Assembly (NCBI GenBank): GCA_014871385.1
Contig: CM026433.1
Location: forward strand, 2,740,474-2,804,473
DNA from: Ceratodon purpureus
Lineage: Eukaryota; Streptophyta; Bryopsida; Pseudoditrichales; Ditrichaceae
Direction: 5' to 3'
Length of the DNA stretch: 64,000 bases
The notes under the pieces are model-generated. The model saw nothing but the letters and a program-made list of their open reading frames with translations. It did not search any database and was not told the origin of the DNA. Below are positions 36,375 through 48,180 of this stretch, piece after piece; the first letter of the stretch is position 1, and every line of letters begins with the position of its first letter. The translations under genes and the position numbers were made by a program.

Positions 36375-36424
36375 TACGTGGCGGTTTCTGGGACTGCTTA
36401 GGTGGATTTGTTGCCACGTGGTGG
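36375..36424. promoter_or_regulatory. Paired ABRE / G-box motifs
   Basis: TACGTGGC (36375-36382) and GCCACGTGGTGG (36413-36424) are two ACGT-core elements 38 bp apart, about 300-350 bp upstream of the LTI65-like start. Pairs of ABREs recruit ABF/AREB bZIP factors in ABA-induced genes. Function is inferred from motif and position. Confidence 0.6.
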
Positions 36425-37154
36425 TGATATGTGGGGGAGGAGGGGTGGGAATGTACGACTGAGCCAGAATGCCTCATGGGATTTAATAATAATCTGGATC
36501 CTGAATCTCTTTTTGTCAACTCCAAAGTCAGGGATTTAAGTTACTCTTTTGATAAGATGGATTGTTTGCCAAGCCAGTGTTTAGATTATTTGGGTCGTGA
36601 GCTTGGAATGAAAATAGGTAGATTTCAGTACTTGCTGTGATGACTTAATGGGATATCAGCAGAAGTTGAAACTTATGTAATTCAGTACTAAGTTACATAC
36701 GTATGTCGGTCAGGTTTGCTACAATTCTATAAGGAAAAAATGGCATGGGATAAGAAAGGCAGTGAACCTGCCACCCTTCCTGAGGCAAGTGTCTGGTCGG
36801 TGCCCTTCCACACTCACTGATACACTAATTCCATGGCCGGTACTCATTGTCATGCAAGCAGGTCTTTGAACTTGACAGACAGTTGGTCATTCGTGATACG
36901 GCTTCTGCTGCGAGTGAGTGATCCAGACTTCCCATCGTTGTTAATTTCTAGATTCCCAAGTCATTCGACTCTACTGTAGTTTATGTGACAAGATGGAATT
37001 TGAAGCATGCCTTGGAGAAGCAAGATGGTGCTTATGGTGTAAACAAATGGATGTTGCAACCTGAACGACTCCTGCCCACTGAGTCTCTGTGGATGTGCAG
37101 TATTCATTAGATTAAAGCTTACGTTTAGTGCCTTGGAAATTCAGAAATATAGCG
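36425..37154. other. Intergenic, start of the AT-rich island
   Basis: No gene or clear repeat recognised, only short open frames with no family resemblance. Confidence 0.4.
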
Positions 37155-37279
37155 TACACTGTGGGAAAAATGGTTTCCCAGGACCAGCGAGTACACCAAT
37201 GAGGTGGTGTACTGGCAGTTTACACCAGCTTAGTGGTATATTCGTTGGTCCTGGGAAACCAAGTTTCCCATATTGTGTA
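37155..37279. mobile_element. 125-bp hairpin MITE-like element
   Basis: Starts TACACTGTGGGAAA and ends with the near reverse complement. The arms share GGTTTCCCAGGACCA exactly and about 30 of 34 bases overall. The loop is about 60 bp and non-coding. The CACTG start is reminiscent of CACTA-type ends, but I could not find a clean target duplication. Confidence 0.6.
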
Positions 37280-38605
37280 TGCCATCAATTTCAGGTTGCC
37301 ATTTTAGGGTATGTTCCCACCTGGCCTTAGAGGAGGACTTAGGAGGAGGTGTTATCTTCATTAAAATGTGTGTGTTCCCACATACATCCTTTAATAATTA
37401 CCAATCCTACATGGATGTCCACATGGCACACTTTAAAGAGTGGGGTATTAGTTAACATTTAAGAGGACAAAAAAGATTTGAGCAATAATATGCAATATTT
37501 AAGGGAGCACCAATATTGGAAAGATTCTCAAGTTTTCCTCACATAAGAGTGGTTTTATGTATTATCCCACTTGGGGGGCCATTATGTAATCCATTTCTTA
37601 TTGATTAGGCCTTTATAAACCTCATTGATGACACCTTTTCCAAAAAAAAAATGCATTCATTTCCGAATTGTAGAGGTGTTAAATTTTTATCCATACTCTT
37701 AGCAAAGGCCAAATGGGAACGGGCTTTTAGGCTCAAAAATGGTCTAAATCTCAAACTGGAAAGTGGATTGGAAAGGTAATCAAGTCCACTTTACGGTAAC
37801 AAGTTTTAAAATAAATTTGTGAAGTTCTATAATGATATAACTTTTAATGACAAAAATCTACCATCTAGTGCTACGACCATTTGCATTGATTAGTAAGCTT
37901 CTTGCAAGAAGGGTGCTATCAACAAAAACTTCAATTATCTTTAGGGACACATTTTTTCATGTTTGCTCAATTATTTTGACTATTTACTCTCAATTTTGCA
38001 CTAGCGCCTCTTTCTCCAAAGTGTTTTTAACAATCTTCCATATATTTTAATAGAGTTTTAGCTAAGAGAGTTTGTCGGCAAAAAAAGCTTCCTCATATAA
38101 TACTCTTCTCTCCACTTCTTTGACTCCTTGCTATAATGCACTAAACTTACCATCTTCAATGAGTATTATTGTCTTACAATGATAGTGGGGAAAGACGAAG
38201 CCACTCAAGCGACTCTAATAGACCAATTCAAAAAAAAAACCTATTATTAAGTAGCACAATAATAAGGGAACACTTATCAAAGTTGAAGGGAGTTATGTAA
38301 AGATCCATTTGTGTAATATTTTTATACACAAAATGAGCTTATGTTTGGATATATGGCTTAACTCTCATCACAAGCATGATAGCAATCAAGTAATTACATT
38401 TAATAAAAAAATGTGATTTTTAATGTCAAAGCTCAAAGTGGTGGAACATCACTTCTAATGCTAAACATTTAAAATTGACAAGTGCAAGGGAGAAAGAAAT
38501 CCAATACATGTTTGGTCTATGTAATGTGCTTGTTAAATTAATTTTTTTTGTAGATTTGCATTTGAGCCAAAGATACGTATAAGGACATCAATCAACGATT
38601 CACTA
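37280..38605. other. AT-rich intergenic DNA
   Basis: AT-rich with many homopolymer runs and dense stops. No recognisable gene or element ends. Probably old, decayed transposon sequence. Confidence 0.4.
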
Positions 38606-39637
38606 TCTTATTAAGCAGCGACGCTATCTTGTGAGCGGTGAGCAGTGAGCGGTGAAAGGTGAGCACAAAATTTCAGTTTTTTTCAAAAAAAAGTTTGAAT
38701 TTTTTTTACAAAAATGAAGTCTTTTCACCCAATTCTATCAAAAACCATAATCTTAAAACTCTTTCTTCGAAGACATGATTAAATAATAAATGACACCTAT
38801 TACCGTGGAAGGTTAATAAATTTGACTATTTTTAAAAAAAATCCCAAAAAAGGAAAAACAAAAAAAATTGCTAAATTTATTTCAAAAGAAGAAATGGGAT
38901 AAAAACCAAAACTAGGTGGGAAAAAAACTCTTACGCAAGGCCTTTTTGGATTCACAAAGAGAGTATTCTTTTATATCCACTTTTGAAAATAAAATTCCAC
39001 AAAGATATAACATTGAAAGGTGGATCCGACAATCGATTACATGTGGTTTTAAAATTACAATTTTTGTTTTTCATATACCTATTTATGATTTTCTATAGAA
39101 TATTATATAATTGAAGGGGCTTAGTAGATATGATCTTCATTTATAGAAGGTAAGTTCAAATACATACTAAGCATAAATTTAAATTAAATCTGTTAGGAGA
39201 AAATATAAGTAACAATGTAAAAACTTCTATAGCAATTGCAATTAGTTCCAAAGAAACATCCAAAGGAATCTATCAAGTGTAGTAAGTTCTAAAAACGCAT
39301 AACTTTGTTGAAACCAAGTCGATGAAAGTATCCACTTTGTAATCCATCTTTTAGAGATACAAAAAAATCTAGTAAACGTGTTTGGAGTACTTTTCTTCTC
39401 CTATCTTTCCAAGGATCTATAATATCATCTTCATGAAATTTTAGAATGTACATTGCGGTTCATTGATGATAGTAATGGAATACACCTTCCCCTTTCCACC
39501 ATCTATAGAAATAACATATCTATAACTACAACATGGTATGAATTTTAAAATTATCATACAACAATTGTTTAAACCCCTGAAGAAAGATTTCTAAAAACAT
39601 GTGACAAGTATTATTTCCCAAAACAAATAATCTTGTT

Positions 39638-41620
39638 ATTTTCCATAAAAACTATCAAATAATACTCAAAATTAAACCACTTGATGGAACTCTTGAATCT
39701 CAAAGACCTATAAAAGGATGTGTCTTTCCAATGAAAAGTACATTCAAAGCATACAAAGTGACGTAGGAATCCAAACGAGGTTTAACAATCACATGTTTAT
39801 TGAATTTTGAGTTAAGTAAAAATAGGCATCCAACTTGAAAGGGATTAAAACGCATAAAAGTTCTTGAAAGTTAGAAAAGATAAATGTGGCCTTCACACCT
39901 CAAAGGGATCCATAATGTATTAGCTTTTTAAAATTATTCAACAAAAAAGGTATTTTAACTATGCTGATATTCTGACAATGCTGTTTTGAATTCTTCAAAT
40001 GGGCACTACACATGGAGATTTTCTCCAAATCTTTGATGTAATACACCGTTGGAAAGCCCTCGACAAGAGCTTTCCAAAAACATACAACAAGCCATATTTC
40101 CAAGAGAAAAAAAAAATCTCGTCATTTTCCATGCAGTTGTCAAAAAAAAGTGTCAAAATCCCACCCACCTTAGGGTGCTCTCGGATCCGAGAGGAGAATC
40201 TTTGGTCCAAATATTTGCCCACTTTTTATGCTCTACCATGAAAATATTATGGTATAACTCCATTATAAATTTCTCAACTATGCTGATATTCTGACAATGC
40301 TGTTTTGAATTCTTCAAATTGGCACTACACATGGAGATTTTCTCCAAATCTTTGATGTAATACACCGTTGGAAAGCCCTCGACAAGAGCTTTCCAAAAAC
40401 ATACAACTAGCCATATTTCCAAGAAAAAACAAAATCTCGTCATTTTCCATGCGAGTTGTCAAAAAAAGTGAATGCAAGAAGCACCTCCAATTCATCTCTC
40501 GGATCCGAGAGGTGCCCCCAAGCTCTGACTTTCACTCGCTTTTTTGCTCCATGTGAGCTCCAGCTCAATGTTGGATGCTAAGATTTCTCTGCTTTTTCAG
40601 TTTAAAGTGAAGGCAGAAAGCATCTCCGAACCATCCCTCGGATCCGAGAGGTGCCTTGGCCAAGTATTTTTTTTTGCTTTTTTGAGTGCGTGGTTACAAT
40701 TTTTACTCACAGTTTGAAGTTCAAAAACAGAATATATGTAAGATTCTCCTCTCGGATCCGAGAGGCGAATATATGATAGATTATTCTGTCATATATTCTG
40801 TCATATATTCTCCTCTCGAATCCGAGAGGAGAATCTTACATATATTCAATTTTTGAACTTCAAACTGTGAGTAAAAATTGTAACCACGCACTCAAAAAAG
40901 CAAAAAAAAATACTTGGCCAAGGCACCTCTCGGATCCGAGGGATGGTTCGGAGATGCTTTCTGCCTTCACTTTAAACTGAAAAAACAGAGAAATCTTAGC
41001 ATCCAACATTGAGCTGGAGCTCACATGGAGCAAAAAAGCGAGTGAAAGTCAGAGCTTGGGGGCACCTCTCGGATCCGAGAGATGGATTGGGGGTGCTTCT
41101 TGCATTCACTTTTTTTGACAACTCGCATGGAAAATGACGAGATTTTTTTTTTTCTTGGAAATATGGCTTGTTGTATGTTTTTGGAAAGCTCTTGTCGAGG
41201 GCTTTCCAACGGTGTATTACATCAAAGATTTGGAGAAAATCTCCATGTGTAGTGCCCATTTGAAGAATTCAAAACAGCATTGTCAGAATATCAGCATAGT
41301 TAAAATACCTTTTTTGTTGAATAATTTTAAAAAGCTAATACATTATGGATCCCTTTGAGGTGTGAAGGCCACATTTATCTTTTCTAACTTTCAAGAACTT
41401 TTATGCGTTTTAATCCCTTTCAAGTTGGATGCCTATTTTTACTTAACTCAAAATTCAATAAACATGTGATTGTTAAACCTCTTTTGGATTCCTACGTCAC
41501 TTTGTATGCTTTGAATGTACTTTTCATTGGAAAGACACATCCTTTTATAGGTCTTTGAGATTCAAGAGTTCCATCAAGTGGTTTAATTTTGAGTATTATT
41601 TGATAGTTTTTATGGAAAAT
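39638..41620. repeat. Large internal inverted repeat (foldback), arms about 0.8 kb
   Basis: Sequence from 41620 back to about 40815 is the reverse complement, with few differences, of 39638 to about 40790. The centre is a short AT-rich spacer near 40765-40812. The left arm carries an extra direct duplication of about 315 bp: 39960-40160 recurs at 40275-40480, with GCTGATATTCTGACAATGCT at each start. The same 60-70 codon open frame therefore appears on opposite strands at 39900-40103 and 41134-41358, which is a consequence of the repeat and not evidence of a gene. Confidence 0.9.
40178..41081. repeat. Seven copies of an 18-bp palindrome CCTCTCGGATCCGAGAGG
   Basis: The palindrome core CTCTCGGATCCGAGAG, or a copy with one or two changes, is found at 40178, 40496, 40635, 40749, 40813, 40927 and 41066. 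Spacing ranges from about 64 to 318 bp and is mirrored about the foldback centre. Each copy is GC-rich in otherwise AT-rich DNA. Confidence 0.9.
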
Positions 41621-42119
41621 TAAGCAAACTCATGTTTTATTGTTAAAACTCAAGTGCTCGAGTTGAGCTGTGCGTTTACTTGTGCGACTTTGCTACTTGC
41701 AAGGAACATGTAGCGCTTTCTGTTTTTTTGTTTAAACCCCTTTTGTGGAGTATCGAACTGGTTCCTTCGAATCGAAGATGAGAATCTTCTTATGATTCTT
41801 ATAATGTCAAAGATGACGTTTGTAAGGTAGTTGGATTTGAGGTTGTTTGTGTTGGAGGGCTTTTTCGGAGTTCTCATATCTTGAGTGATTATAAGACAGT
41901 CTTTACCGTTGGGCCTGTACGATCTTTGAATAATCAGCTAAGAGCTTTGCATGTGTTAGAGTATATTTTCTACTCTGTATATGCATTTTCAGTTTTAAAT
42001 TGTTTTTTGTCCAGTCTCCCTTATATTGTTAATGCATGGTTTTTTTTTATTGTACTTCTACTTTTACAAGATTATATGATATGATATAAAGTTATTCTAA
42101 GATGATGCTTGACTTGTTT

Positions 42120-42890
42120 GCATATCATCCGTCACTTTGACATTTTTCAGTCGAAGCGTGAAATGACCTCTGAAAAATTGCAGCTTTTCGCAACTGCCAA
42201 GGTTTTTGCCAAGTACAAAGAGAGATGGCTAAAGTGGTGGAACATGAGCAAAGAGAGTCGCCTGGAGTATAACCGTCCTCCATCACCAACTTCTGATTCA
42301 GTTCTCCGGGTTTGGATTGATCAAGTTGCTTTTTGAGCTGGGGTATGTATTCAAATCTTTTGGCTGAAATTGTTGAATTCATTCCATGTCTTCTACCGGT
42401 TAGAGAAACAATATATTTGTTTAAAGTAAAATATGTACTTATAGAAATTGTCATTGTTTGTTACCGCAGTTAGAGGAGGAGGCTCTCAATTGTTATGCCA
42501 AGATTGTAGAGGAGGACATCATAGTGTTGAAGACACATGATTTACCAAATCCTGTAGAATGCATTGGCTCTTGGATTGAGGCTCATTCCATCACTTTGTG
42601 GAGGAAAGCCTTTAGGAATTTTTTCCTAAGGCTAGCATTTTTACCAAGAAGGAGCCATTTCTCAACCAGGTTGGTGTTTAGAATGCTATGAAGCAGGCTA
42701 TCTTGAGGTATTTCTGGAGGGAGTTGGTTGTCAAGGGTGCATTTGACAAGAACGATATTCCACAGCGGTTTAAGAAGTGAGTGGATGTCTCTAGCAGTAA
42801 TGTATTTTTACAGATTATTAGAGAAAGCATTTTGGAGCTCCTCACCTCCATTGGAAATGAATCGGGTGTAAATTTCTACATTGATCAATT
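42120..42890 (+). pseudogene. Decayed gene-like segment carried by the transposon
   Basis: Between 42148 and 42336 an open frame reads AKVFAKYKERWLKWWNMSKE and SDSVLRVWIDQVAF. An intron-like gap (GTATGTATT .. TTACCGCAG, about 42342-42469) precedes LEEEALNCYAKIVEEDIIVL and VECIGSWIEAHS. Further fragments (AILRYFWRELVVKGAFDKND, GVNFYIDQFRSHYLL) follow in shifted frames with stops. The amino-acid composition is protein-like, but I do not recognise the family. It could be a captured host-gene fragment or the element's own eroded protein. Confidence 0.45.
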
Positions 42891-43074
42891 TAGAAGCCAT
42901 TATCTTTTGAAAAAAACCTTTAACCACCTTCCACGGCCATAGGTCCCATATATGCCATGTCATGCAAAATCATCTCAAAATATTCAAATAATAGTCAAAA
43001 ATTTAAAAATTTAGTGCTCACCGCTCACCGCTCACTGCTCACCGCTCACAAGATAGCATTCCTGTCTTATTAAG

Positions 43075-45964
43075 AATGCTAAACCGATAAGATATTGATT
43101 TGTTGCAAGAAAATTTAGATTTGGTTGGAAATGATCATCTTATAGAGAATCATTTATAATTTCAAGACACCTAATATATCACCTTTTAACTACATGGATG
43201 TCTATATATACACATTTGAAACAAATTGAAGCCCCACTACTTTAGATTCTATTTGAAAAACAACAAATAGTTTGTTCAAATTGAAGATTTTGTATGTGAT
43301 TCTATATGCGGATTGGTACTTGGCTATCAACACCTTACTAAAATATTGAAAAAGTGTCCGAAGCCAAAGTTTGTTGAAGTTAAGTAGGCCGATAAATATG
43401 AATTTAAAGCATTTAAGAATTTCATACAATTGAATGAACAATGCATTACCAAATTCATGCATGTTGAATGTAATTTGCATGCAATAGAAGATACAAAGTG
43501 GTTATTGGAATACTTCAAAGGATTTCTAATATAAAACAAGTTGGCAATTTAGCATAAATTGTATTCTCAGCTCGATGCAATAAAAGTACATACCGGTATC
43601 ATACCAATGCAAGAGAGTTGTGGTGTTTTCTAAAAACCCTTAGTCTATCCATCAGATTTTACTAAACTAGAGATACAAAGTTTCATTTCAGACTATTGTC
43701 TAGTTGTGCAAAAAAAGGATATTCTAGCCCTAGATGTTGTAAACAACAAACTACAATTTCTAAATCTATAAGGTAGAAACTGACTTTTCCAAACCAATAC
43801 ATAGGAACTTTAGAGAGAAAATGCCCCTTGTCTAAAACACCCCACATTTGCATTTTCTTTTTCCTATTCATTTCACTACGACCCTTTTTGGATCTAGGTC
43901 TGCATTTTACTTAATGTTACGTCGCTTATAAAAAGGGAGCACCTTGTTTTATCATGGGATTACCATATACATCATTCCACCAACTCAAGGTCATGAGGCT
44001 TTTAGCAACTGTGCATACATATATGTTGCAAATTTATTTAAAACAAAACTGTTAAAAATCCTCGTTATCAAGAAATGTTATAATTTTAGAAGAGCCTTTC
44101 AAAGGAATTTAAATATGATTTTCTTTGGATTATTACCAATGCAAAATTTTAGAGTCTCATTACGCTTTTTTGGCCTTCATGCAAATTATTTTCTAGAAGA
44201 AGGTACAAAAACCACAATATGGTAAAACTTAAATATTGTTAATTAATTTTTGGTTTTTTTAAAAGTGAATGGTTGAAAGTTACGTCTACGAGTTTTTGAA
44301 TTTTTGGAGAAAACAAATTTGGAAATTTCCTAAATCTCAAATTTTGACAAATTTTGAAAGAAAAAACTGTAAAATTATCAAAAACTGTGAAGATTGTTTT
44401 TGTAACTTTTCGAGGTTGCCCTTGTAAAATTGGTAAGCTTTTTGACATAGGGCACTTTGGATTTTGAGTGGTGAATTGGTTATGAATTCATTTTCAAAAT
44501 AAAAATTCTAAAAAAACCTAATTTGAAACTGCCCGTTTTAGACTTGAAACCTAAAATTTCTATATGAAGGTTCTAAAGGTGAAATTTGGCTTTGCAAATT
44601 TTACGGTTTTACCACATACACCTTGCGGTATAGGGAGCATCTAGTAAAATTCTTAGGCAAAAATATTACTTTTAGCCCCTTCATGTAGGCTGCCCGAAAC
44701 AGCCGAGAGCCATTTCGAATTTCCAAAACCTTTAGGGATTAATCAAATGTTCATTGGTACATTTTCATAAAAAAGTAATATTCAAGATAATTGATAAACA
44801 TTCTCAACATCGATTCTTCATATAATTTCATCTGTTATCAAGATTTTTTATAATAATAGTAACATTTTAAATAATATAAATGATTTGATTTTTTAAATGC
44901 CATTTAAAAAAAATAAAATCTATCTATTTCTTATTTCATCTATGGCCCCTCCTTGTGTAGTACTTTTAAATTGGAATTTTAAAAATATTTGTGCATTTAT
45001 CATTTGAAGGCCATTTGTCATGATATTTCCAAATATACTTCAATTTTTATTTGAATACGGTTTATGAGGTTCTATAAATTTTAATTAAAAACTAAATTAT
45101 ATTATTTATGTTTTTAAAATCTCTTCCTCCCTCTTACTACAAGAAGGCATCTTATATACTAGTACATCTTCTAATTTATTTGTAGACTCTAAATTCATTT
45201 TGTAGGCAATTCATATAACAGAGCAGTGTGGCATAATTCAAGCTAAATTCAAAAAATGAATTCAATCCAAGCAACAAAAAGGAATTAATAAACAATTTTC
45301 AACAATCATAAAAAATGTGTGTATGGAGACCTTTGAAGTCTTCATTCTTTATCCTTTGTGATCTAAGTAGCCACATTCCAGTAGTAGTTGGGGTGTCTAA
45401 AATGCAAATAATAGAAAAAATCCGTACAAAAATTTGAATTTTGAACCTTGACATTCACATGGGAAGAATTTCAACATACATTTACGACATAATTAATTAA
45501 TTAATTAATTAAATAAAATAAATTTTGTGCAACTATCTAAATATATGTGAACAAAATACAAAAATGTAAAATTACTTACTAAGATAACGTATACACTATG
45601 CAATATTTCTTGTATTTGGAATTTTATTACTTTATTTTATTCTCTTCAATTTGTTCTTTTATTCATGTTCTATAAGTTAATGTATTTCAATATTGATCAA
45701 CATGCTAACTCCTTTCACTTTATAGTATCTAAATTTTTGGCCAATATAGTATCAATTAGTCATTATCACTTAAAAATTCACAATAATTATGCGTGAGTAT
45801 GTTCTTGACATATATTATTGGTGAACTTAGTCATTTTCATTTTTAAAAGTTTAAACCCTATATTTATTTAACTTTGAAGTCACACACCCTCCAAAATCTC
45901 ACTACTAAGTATGCATCCAATCCCATTGTCAGATCTTATCAAGGTTTAACCAACACTTGTTTGA
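43075..45964. other. AT-rich intergenic DNA
   Basis: Very AT-rich, no intact gene. A faint coding-like reading with stops occurs on the plus strand at about 43310-43550, but no family is recognisable. The rest has only homopolymer runs and short frames. Confidence 0.4.
45490..45512. repeat. AATT microsatellite
   Basis: Five to six tandem copies of AATT/TTAA run directly into an AAATA-rich stretch. Confidence 0.8.
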
Positions 45965-45968
45965 TTAA

Positions 45969-46808
45969 CCCCTAAAGTTCTGAGGGTATTTTTCATCAAA
46001 ACTGCCTCAAAACAGCCCCTCTTCAAAGCAAGGTGGATTTTGCAAACTTAGGGTCTTTTTTAGTACACCTAACCGTAAGATCTTGTAGCTAACTTCTATG
46101 TCTACATGTCCACCAAATCTCACACACTTATTCCTCACCCATTGCAAGATCGTAACGTTCAAAGTAGAAAAACAAGTTTTTTTTCCTGCAAAGAAAGGGG
46201 ACAGCAGAGTTTTGAAGGCCCAAAAAACCATTTTTTAAAGTAGATATGGAATGAATCTCTCCATATTATTGTTCCTAATTGAGTTAGGTACATGTCCCAA
46301 AAATATCATATTCAAAAAAGTTGTGGAAGGTTTCCAAAAAAATCATTTTCCGCTAGGGGGTATGCTGAAATTCACGTACAAAGGCCGTTTTTTGACAATA
46401 AAAATAGCATATGAAAAATTCTTGGATTGAAAATCCGAACAGTGGAAACATGCTCTACTGCCTTTTCTATAAATAGAAATTTTTATTTTTGAAAAATATC
46501 AAAATCTCAATTTTTGGTGGAATTTCAAAGTTTCATCTTTGGGCAGTTTTGGGCAGTTGTGGGCAGAATTTGCTGCATTCACAGTGGCTTAGAAAATTTC
46601 AGCAGCTGCCCAACGAGCAGCTTTTGACAGTTAAACCTTCATAACTTTTGATCCTGATGTCGGAATTGAAAAATAAAAATATGCACACAGAGCTCTCAGA
46701 ACGGCACACCTCTATTTAAAATTTTAGAAAATCACGATTCAAATTGCAATTGTAGGTACATGCCCAAGTTTCAAAAAAGCCCATTCTAGGACTATTGTCC
46801 TTTAGGGG
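45969..46808. mobile_element. 840-bp TTAA-flanked non-autonomous element (piggyBac-like ends)
   Basis: The ends are CCCCTAAAG and CTTTAGGGG, perfectly inverted over 9 bp. Each is abutted by TTAA (45965-45968 and 46809-46812), the signature target of piggyBac transposases, whose repeats begin CCC. The interior is non-coding. Nine bases of match is short, so chance cannot be dismissed. Confidence 0.45.
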
Positions 46809-47647
46809 TTAAGACATTCTCACATTTACACAACTATATATCATAAATAGTATCACTAATTCTAACCCAAACAACCTAGAGAAAAAAAATTGCCCAAAAA
46901 CTCTTGGTTCTCCATAACTGCTCTCGATCACAAAAGGATCACAAAAAGGGTCAGTAGCCTTTCCAGTTAAATTTTGTATTAATATTGACAATGATAACAC
47001 AAAATCACACAAAATGTGCTACCATAATATCTGTACTACTTATGATTACCTATACAAAACACAAAAATCATTTCCAAAATGACTCATTCCTCCACACATC
47101 AGTCCAAACCCCAAAAACCCCAAACACTCTCACTCTCCGAAAACAACACGAAAGAGTGCAATCACATCACACAAATACACTTGGCACATGAACATGTAAG
47201 TTACACATATTCACATACAAATATAGGCTCGTCCGCCAGCCATGACATGACAGTGAACCCACAAGTTGAGACACGATACCATCACGATAGATTATTGCAG
47301 AAAGAAAAAAGATATTTGCGGAGATACCCACCCGCAACAAGCTCAGCTAACTTAATCCGTGTGCATGACACAGCGATGGATCATTCTTCCGCAACTTACC
47401 AGGCTCACCTTCCAACTTCCACCCCATAAGTTATTACCACCTCATACGACGAGCATTGCAAGTGGGCACGGCTCATCATTCACATCCACAGAAAATCCCA
47501 TTCTTCATCCATTTGGGTGCCGGGACCCATGGCCGTGCAGTGCCGGGCCCGGCAACTCATGAGCCGGAGCGAGAAACGCTGCGCCTGTCGACGGCTTCCG
47601 CGAGGGTTTAGGTCGCCATTCGCAACCTGCGCTAGCCTCGCTCGGAT

Positions 47648-47677
47648 CACGCCCCACGCCCACGCCCACGCCCACGC
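47648..47677. repeat. CACGCC minisatellite
   Basis: About five imperfect tandem copies of CACGCC in a locally GC-rich patch. Confidence 0.75.
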
Positions 47678-48144
47678 TGCCAGCCCGCGCTGCGTCCAGC
47701 TGCAAGTGACGGCACTCGTTTCCATGCAGAATTGCAGCTGGGAGAGTCGTAGCAGCAGCTTCAGTCACTGCCTGAGTATCATACTGGTGGCACTATCCGA
47801 GATAGACACACTCGTCTCGAGAGAGAGAGAGAGAGTCCACCGTCTGTCTGGGTGCATGGGTATGTATGTTACTAGTCACATGTTGGAGTCTATCTTTAAG
47901 GGTAGTAGTATCCTGTGTGTTATCTAGTTCGTTGCTAGTAGTGTGATACGATCACGCACAGGGAACTGTTGATGAGTGGTTGATTAGACCCGTGACGCTG
48001 TGGCGATGGCAGTTGGGGGACGTGGTGGTGTGGATCGGAAACGAAGTGGTGATCAGATGAAAGGCTTGACAGGTTCGGAGTAAAGGTGACAGTTTGGGAC
48101 GTGGTGATGGCTTGAAGGTTGGAAGTGGTGTCATCTAGAAGAGG

Positions 48145-48180
48145 AGGTGGTGGTGGTGGTGGTGGTGGTGGTGGTGGTGG
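48145..48180. repeat. GGT trinucleotide microsatellite
   Basis: Twelve uninterrupted copies of GGT. On the minus strand this produces a poly-proline open frame that I do not regard as a gene. Confidence 0.9.

Larger units (their letters stand above)
38616..43064. mobile_element. 4.45-kb Mutator-like DNA transposon with intact ends
   Basis: The terminal inverted repeats are about 57 bp. After CAG and four variable bases both ends read GCTATCTTGTGAGCGGTGAG and continue CAGTGAGCGGTGA, then (after a two-base difference) GGTGAGCAC. They are built of a 7-bp GGTGAGC-like subrepeat. The element is flanked by a perfect 10-bp direct repeat, TCTTATTAAG, at 38606-38615 and 43065-43074. A 9-11 bp duplication with long terminal repeats is typical of Mutator-like elements. 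No transposase was recognised inside, so it is probably non-autonomous. The interior holds a large foldback (39638-41620) and a decayed gene-like segment (about 42120-42890). Near-matching ends and a perfect duplication suggest a fairly recent insertion. Confidence 0.85.

Noticed and set aside
39900-41358. Similar 60-80 codon frames on both strands in the foldback
   Set aside because: They are copies of the same inverted-repeat DNA, and nothing suggests a real protein.
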